A stretch of 9,111 bases of DNA from Cytophagales bacterium (GTDB lineage: Bacteria; Bacteroidota; Bacteroidia; Cytophagales; UBA9547): assembly GCA_013298205.1 (NCBI GenBank), contig JAAFJZ010000031.1:1-9111 (forward strand), given 5' to 3'. Positions 5,264 to 9,111 of this stretch are shown here, in pieces. Within the stretch, counting starts at the first letter, position 1, and every line of letters starts with the position of its first letter. The translations under genes and the position numbers were made by a program. The notes under the pieces were generated by a model. It did no database searches and was not told the origin of the DNA. It was given only the letters and a program-made list of their open reading frames with translations.

Positions 5264-6013
5264 ATGAAAACAATCTGTTTTATTAATCATAAAGGAGGTA
5301 CTGGGAAAACTACCTCTACCATAAATGTAGGTGCTGCGTTGACTCTAGTAGGTAAAAAAGTCCTATTAATAGATTTTGATCCACAAGCAAATTTAACACA
5401 GAGCTGTGGTATTGTTAATCCACCAGTGTGTATATATAGTAGTTTAAGTAAAAACTTACCGCTCCCTATTATAAATATTAAAGATGACTTGGATTTAGTA
5501 CCTGCTTCTCTTGATTTGGCTGGGATAGAAATAGAATTATCAGCACGAATGGCGAGGGAAACATATTTAAAGAAATTATTTTATGGTATGCAAACTAAGT
5601 ATGATTGTGTTTTAATAGATTGCCCACCATCTTTAGGTTTGCTAACTATCAATGCTTTAGTAGCTTCTAATAAAGTACTTATTCCAATGGAAGCTGAGTA
5701 TTTGGCTTTTAGAGGTGTTAATGGGATCATAAATATTTCAAATAGCGTTAAGGAGCACTTTAATCCCAGTTTAGATATTTCTGGTGTATTTCTCACAAAA
5801 TACAATAGTCAACGTAAATTAACTCATGAAATAGAACTAGGTATTCATAAATACTTTGGAGATGTTTTACTAAAGTCTAAGATTAGAGTTAACGTATCCT
5901 TGGCAGAAAGTCAGGCTTCTGGTGTGGATATTTTTCAATATGATTTAACAAGTAACGGAGCTAAAGATTATCAAAATTTAGTTAGTGAATTAATTTTTAA
6001 GAAAATAATTTAA
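5264..6013 (+). CDS. parA: ParA-family partition ATPase
   Basis: Walker-type plasmid partition ATPase of 249 residues, with no N-terminal helix-turn-helix extension, as in short type Ib ParA proteins. The deviant Walker A motif KGGTGKTT covers residues 10-17 with signature Lys10 and catalytic Lys15. Walker A' is LLIDFDPQANLTQ (Asp37, Asp39) and Walker B is VLIDCPPSLG (Asp119). IPMEAEYLAFRGV follows, as in the family. ParA binds DNA nonspecifically when ATP-bound and moves plasmid copies via the centromere-binding partner encoded next. The frame is open from a TTG at 5234, but the ATG at 5264 gives the normal MKTICFINHKGG start. The partner gene starts 53 bp downstream. Because this ParA lacks a DNA-binding head, autoregulation would fall to the small partner, as in type Ib systems. 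Confidence 0.96.
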   Translation: MKTICFINHKGGTGKTTSTINVGAALTLVGKKVLLIDFDPQANLTQSCGIVNPPVCIYSSLSKNLPLPIINIKDDLDLVPASLDLAGIEIELSARMARETYLKKLFYGMQTKYDCVLIDCPPSLGLLTINALVASNKVLIPMEAEYLAFRGVNGIINISNSVKEHFNPSLDISGVFLTKYNSQRKLTHEIELGIHKYFGDVLLKSKIRVNVSLAESQASGVDIFQYDLTSNGAKDYQNLVSELIFKKII

Positions 6014-6021
6014 TTTTTTTT

Positions 6022-6049
6022 TATTTTAATATGATTTTATATTAAAATA
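6022..6049. repeat. Partition-cassette repeat, middle copy
   Basis: TATTTTAATAT (6022-6032) and its exact complement ATATTAAAATA (6039-6049) form an 11-bp inverted repeat with a 6-base spacer. Each arm shares the TATTTTxATATTAAAATA pattern with the copies at 5229 and 6346. It ends 17 bp before the small partition gene. Confidence 0.65.
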
Positions 6050-6066
6050 TTTTTATATATTTAATA

Positions 6067-6321
6067 ATGGCAAAGAAAAGACTAAAAGATATAGGGGATA
6101 ATATAGATAGATTAATGGGTGTTAATCAACTTTTTAATATAAATACGAGTAACAAAGGTAAAATAGAATCTAGTTTAAATAATGATATAAAATATTTTAA
6201 TCTTAAGTTACCTAGAGCTGTTCACAGATATATAAAAAATCTATCTACCGATTCAGATAGAAGCATAAATGACTTGTTGCTAGAAGCCATAACTAGTTAT
6301 TATAAGATTAGAAATATTTAA
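6067..6321 (+). CDS. Ribbon-helix-helix centromere-binding partner of ParA
   Basis: 84-residue basic protein. The C-terminal half reads as a ribbon-helix-helix domain: beta strand YFNLKLP (43-49), helix A about 50-61 (RAVHRYIKNLST), turn, and helix B from Ser66 (SINDLLLEAITSYY). The N-terminal 40 residues are polar and probably flexible, with Lys and Arg near the start. This is the build of ParG- and omega-like proteins, where the flexible tail contacts the ParA ATPase and the ribbon pair binds repeats at the centromere and operator. The AT-rich repeats before and after this gene are its probable targets. It has no similarity to the large HTH-type ParB. Start at ATG 6067; the upstream DNA is almost pure AT with no Shine-Dalgarno sequence. 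A ParB-type functional label is safe by context, while the precise family is inferred. Confidence 0.85.
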   Translation: MAKKRLKDIGDNIDRLMGVNQLFNINTSNKGKIESSLNNDIKYFNLKLPRAVHRYIKNLSTDSDRSINDLLLEAITSYYKIRNI

Positions 6322-6330
6322 GGTTTTTTA

Positions 6331-6364
6331 TATTTTAATATTAAAGTATTTTGATATTAAAATA
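6331..6364. repeat. Partition-cassette repeats, right pair
   Basis: Two overlapping copies follow the small partition gene by 9 bp: TATTTTAATATTAAAGTA (6331-6348) and GTATTTTGATATTAAAATA (6346-6364). The second is identical over 19 bp to 5229-5247. Their spacing is 15-16 bp. Confidence 0.7.
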
Positions 6365-6640
6365 TCTAATATAGGTTTGTTTATATACCAAGTATTTTAA
6401 GATGTTAATAGCACAATATGTGATAGTTATGATTACATTTAAACTTGTTATAGACGGCTTTGATTGTTATTAGGAATAATATTACATTTGTGATATTTGA
6501 TCTTCAAAATAGTTTAATATTTATCATAAAATCAGGCTAATAAATAAGATATGTGAATAACATCCAATAGGTTGATAAGGTTTGTGTAGGAGGATTATAG
6601 GTAAAAACAAAATATTTTTTTAATTAAAAAAAATCTCAAT
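6365..6640. other. Leader region between partition cassette and T9SS unit
   Basis: No gene. It contains the promoter listed at 6459-6490 and an AGGAGG at 6588-6593 that has no start codon at a usable distance. The last 40 bases before the next ATG are nearly all A and T, the usual Bacteroidetes translation leader. Confidence 0.6.
6459..6490 (+). promoter_or_regulatory. Bacteroidetes-type promoter for the porP/ompA unit
   Basis: TTTG (6459-6462) and TACATTTG (6483-6490, fits TAnnTTTG) are 20 bases apart, matching the -33/-7 layout of the Bacteroidetes primary sigma factor. Transcription would begin near 6497, leaving a leader of about 145 bases before the ATG at 6641. Confidence 0.6.
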
Positions 6641-7558
6641 ATGAATAAAATTTTTACCACTTTAATCATGTCATCTTTTTGGGCCTTTGTAGGAATGAAG
6701 GCGTATTCCCAACAACAACCGCTTTATTCACAATATATGTTTAATGGCGTTGTTATTAATCCGGCACATATGGCTATGGAAAATGAGTATAGTAATTTTA
6801 CTCTTATGAATAGGCAGCAATGGGTGGGAATAAAAGGGGCTCCAAAGACGACGACTCTTAGTTTTAATACACCTATTAATGCTACAAAGACTAGTATAGG
6901 ATTATTAGTGGTTAATGACCAAGCTGGATCTGATACACAGACAGAAGTTAATCTTTTATTATCTCAAAGTATTAGTTTGGCAGAAAATGCGTATTTAGCA
7001 GTCGGTGCTTCTGCGGGGATAAATATTCTTAGAGAAAACGATCTTTCGCTGAATGCATCATATGATCCCCTATTCAATAGAGATAGAACTTCTACAAGAG
7101 GAGATGTGGGGTTTGGAATATCATTTTTTACTGATAGATTCTTTCTAGGATTCTCTGCTCCATCTTTTAGGAAATTGACCTTAAAGACTACCAATAATTA
7201 CGATGTCAAAGGAGACTCTCACTATTACCTCAGCTGTGGTTATTTATTTGATATTGCTCCTTCTCTTAAATTTAAGCCAACAGTTCTTGTTAAGAAAATA
7301 GGTGAGGGTAGAATATCACAAGAAGTGACGGCTAATTTTTTGCTTAACAACGTTATTTGGATTGGTGCAGGATGGAGAGAGTCCGAATCTATTATTGGAA
7401 TAACTCAATTTCAAATGACTAATAGTATTAAGTTAAGCTATTCGTACGATTATGTTACCAAAAGAGAATTACAAACTATTCAGCAAGGATCTCACGAAAT
7501 TGCTTTGAGTTTTAGATTCGGTCGTAAAGGGCGTATTGTTTCACCTTCTTATTTCTAA
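6641..7558 (+). CDS. PorP/SprF-family T9SS outer membrane protein
   Basis: Outer membrane beta-barrel protein of 305 residues in the PorP/SprF family (Pfam PF11751), a normal length. An N-terminal signal peptide ends near AYSQQ (about residue 24). The mature start QQPLYSQYMFNGVVINPAHMA is the family hallmark: strand, then the conserved N-P-A(H/Y) turn. NRQQWVGIKGAP and TTTLSFNTPIN follow, then repeated amphipathic strands and a C-terminal strand ending in EIALSFRFGRK. In gliding and secreting Bacteroidetes, SprF is needed for surface delivery of the giant adhesin SprB, and PorP is a core T9SS component linked to PorK/PorE. Several paralogues per genome serve individual cargo proteins. The next gene begins 4 bp after the stop, so the two are cotranscribed. 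Finding it beside plasmid partition genes is unusual. Confidence 0.94.
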   Translation: MNKIFTTLIMSSFWAFVGMKAYSQQQPLYSQYMFNGVVINPAHMAMENEYSNFTLMNRQQWVGIKGAPKTTTLSFNTPINATKTSIGLLVVNDQAGSDTQTEVNLLLSQSISLAENAYLAVGASAGINILRENDLSLNASYDPLFNRDRTSTRGDVGFGISFFTDRFFLGFSAPSFRKLTLKTTNNYDVKGDSHYYLSCGYLFDIAPSLKFKPTVLVKKIGEGRISQEVTANFLLNNVIWIGAGWRESESIIGITQFQMTNSIKLSYSYDYVTKRELQTIQQGSHEIALSFRFGRKGRIVSPSYF

Positions 7559-7562
7559 GTAA

Positions 7563-9111
7563 ATGAAAAGAGGCTTATTGGGAATATTTGTATTGTTAAC
7601 AGTGTTTTATTTTTCCTCAAAAAATAGCTATGGTCAAGTTCGAAAAGATTTGGGGAGAAGCTATGTATCAGCTGAACGTTGGGTGAAAATTCAAGAATAT
7701 GAAAAAGCTAAACGGGCTTTGGAAAGAATTATTAGTGATCCAAAGTCAAGTTCCGAACAGGTTTTTTACTCAAAAGTTTTGTTAGCACAAATCTATAGTG
7801 AAGGTAGAGAACTTGGAAAATCATTGGAACTTTATAATAGTATATCTAGTGATAGGGAATATGATCTTCCTGATGAGCATGTATGTAAATATTTGGATCT
7901 GTTACGGCGTAATGGCCTTATATCAAGAGCTATAGAGGTTACTAAAAGATATCATTCAAGTCTTAGTTTAAATGATAGGTTTGTGAATATAGAGTCAGCA
8001 TTGAACTCCTATTATCAATATTATCAAAGCCAAAAAGCAGGTAAATTTATGGAGGTATCTGCTGTAAGAACACCAAGTGATTTAGAAAATAGTTATGCTT
8101 ATGGAATAATTCCATATGGATCTGATTATATATTATTAATGAATAGGTATAATTATAGTAATACTCAGTCATTCTACACTAATGCGAGGATGATTCTTTT
8201 ATCCAGTCATCGAAAAGGTAGTTCTAGTATAATGAATACATCTTTTGCTCAATTAGGTGGGTTTGTACAACAGGGCCCAGCAACATTTTTTAATGATAGT
8301 AAGTCTGTTATATTCACAGCTAATCAATATAATAAATATAATACTGGAAATAGACCGTATGGAAGCGTTAATAACTTGCAACTATATCTTTCCACAATGA
8401 GATCAAATGGTCAATGGACACGACCTGTAAATATCTCCAATTCGTTTACACGGAAAGCTAGTAGCTATTCTTTTTTAGCGCCATCAGTAGATGAAAAAGG
8501 AAAGGTATTATATTTTGCTTCCGATATGAAAGGAGGATTTGGTGGAACAGATATATACTATTGTAAATATGATGAAAAGCGGAATAGATGGGGAACACCA
8601 GTGAACATGGGAGATCAAGTGAATACTAATGGAGATGAGCTATATCCATGCGTTAAAAATGATACATTACTATTTTCTTCTAATGGACTACTTGGATATG
8701 GAGATCAAGATATTTTTATGAAAAAAATATCTGCCACAAATGAGCCTGCTGTACATCTCCCATATCCTGTAAATACTCAATTTAAAGATACTAATCCTAT
8801 GTTTGATTCAAAGAGCAATACCATTTTCTTTGCATCAGATCGAAATAGTCAAAAAGTAGGATATGTACTTGAGCAAGTATATTCATTAGTATCTAGTTTA
8901 ACAGATCTGATAGCAAGAGGTGGAAAATTACCTGTTGAAGAAAAACCAGCACAAAAAGATACAACAGGTATTGATCAAATAAAAGAGTTAGTTGCTGATA
9001 AAGCTAAACCTAGCTTGAAAGATACACTAGATGTTATCCACTTTGACTTTAATAAGTATATTATTAATAAAGATCAATATCGTAGACTGGATAGTATATA
9101 TGCTAATTTCA
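7563..9111 (+). CDS. OmpA-family protein with TPR and PD40 repeats, partial
   Basis: Open from the ATG at 7563 to the window edge, 516 codons, C-terminus missing. A signal peptide (MKRGLLGIFVLLTVFYFSS to about YGQ, residue 24) is followed by an alpha-helical region with TPR character (about 25-150: YVSAERWVKIQEYEKAKRAL and LAQIYSEGRELGKSLELY). Residues from about 170 to 425 form a PD40/WD40-like propeller, clear in VLYFASDMKGGFGGTDIYY, TLLFSSNGLLGYGDQDIFM and TIFFASDRN. From about 490, VIHFDFNKYIINKDQYRRL is the first strand and helix of an OmpA C-terminal peptidoglycan-binding domain. This layout matches the PorE-like OmpA proteins encoded beside PorP/SprF genes, which tie the barrel to the cell wall in the periplasm. 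No carboxypeptidase-regulatory-like domain is evident between the propeller and OmpA parts, where some relatives have one. Confidence 0.92.
   Translation, partial: MKRGLLGIFVLLTVFYFSSKNSYGQVRKDLGRSYVSAERWVKIQEYEKAKRALERIISDPKSSSEQVFYSKVLLAQIYSEGRELGKSLELYNSISSDREYDLPDEHVCKYLDLLRRNGLISRAIEVTKRYHSSLSLNDRFVNIESALNSYYQYYQSQKAGKFMEVSAVRTPSDLENSYAYGIIPYGSDYILLMNRYNYSNTQSFYTNARMILLSSHRKGSSSIMNTSFAQLGGFVQQGPATFFNDSKSVIFTANQYNKYNTGNRPYGSVNNLQLYLSTMRSNGQWTRPVNISNSFTRKASSYSFLAPSVDEKGKVLYFASDMKGGFGGTDIYYCKYDEKRNRWGTPVNMGDQVNTNGDELYPCVKNDTLLFSSNGLLGYGDQDIFMKKISATNEPAVHLPYPVNTQFKDTNPMFDSKSNTIFFASDRNSQKVGYVLEQVYSLVSSLTDLIARGGKLPVEEKPAQKDTTGIDQIKELVADKAKPSLKDTLDVIHFDFNKYIINKDQYRRLDSIYANF

Noticed and set aside
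5581..5805. Minus-strand open frame inside parA
   Set aside because: Shadow of the clearly coding parA frame with no motif of its own.
6588..6593. AGGAGG as a ribosome binding site
   Set aside because: No ATG, GTG or TTG follows at a usable distance, and the next gene starts about 47 bases later with an AT-rich leader.
6964..7194. Minus-strand open frame inside the PorP/SprF gene
   Set aside because: Shadow of a clearly coding gene with no start context or motif.

Overview
The window looks like part of a plasmid from the phylum Bacteroidetes (Bacteroidota), probably a Flavobacteriia or Sphingobacteriia host. Four things support this. The DNA is strongly AT-rich. Genes lack Shine-Dalgarno leaders. 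Promoter-like TAnnTTTG elements occur. The right end encodes a PorP/SprF-family protein and an OmpA-family partner, which belong to the type IX secretion system (T9SS) world found only in this phylum. Plasmid identity comes from a Rep_3-type initiator with iterons and a ParA/ribbon-helix-helix partition cassette.

Left part (1-837): a Tn3-family resolvase gene, followed 12 bp later by a 38-bp sequence that aligns at 30 of 38 positions with the terminal inverted repeat of Tn3 as I recall it. The transposon therefore ends at 621, and its body extends left out of the window. Next comes an orphan OmpR-type response regulator on the minus strand (838-1533) with no histidine kinase beside it. A gene-poor AT-rich stretch follows (1534-2210), containing one strong hairpin, and then a small protein resembling a universal-stress-protein fold (2211-2657) with its own terminator.

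Middle (2680-3671): a graveyard of mobile DNA. A serine recombinase remnant broken by a stop codon and an internal deletion abuts an IS1-family transposase remnant that needs several frame changes to read and has lost its catalytic glutamate.

Replication and partition core (3672-6365): rep on the minus strand (3672-4586), a perfect 30-bp inverted repeat just upstream of its start, a 21-bp iteron array, and about 500 bp with four further perfect inverted repeats and a run of ten C. Then come parA (5264-6013) and a small ribbon-helix-helix protein (6067-6321). AT-rich repeats of the form TATTTTGATATTAAAATA lie before, between and after the two partition genes, including one exact 19-bp match on either side of the cassette. 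They are good candidates for the centromere and operator.

Right part (6322-9111): a well-formed Bacteroidetes-type promoter and a two-gene unit, PorP/SprF then an OmpA-family protein cut by the window edge. In chromosomes such pairs serve the export or surface anchoring of large T9SS cargo, so this plasmid may carry a surface adhesin module whose cargo gene lies outside the window. All calls were made by reading the sequence; no database search was run.
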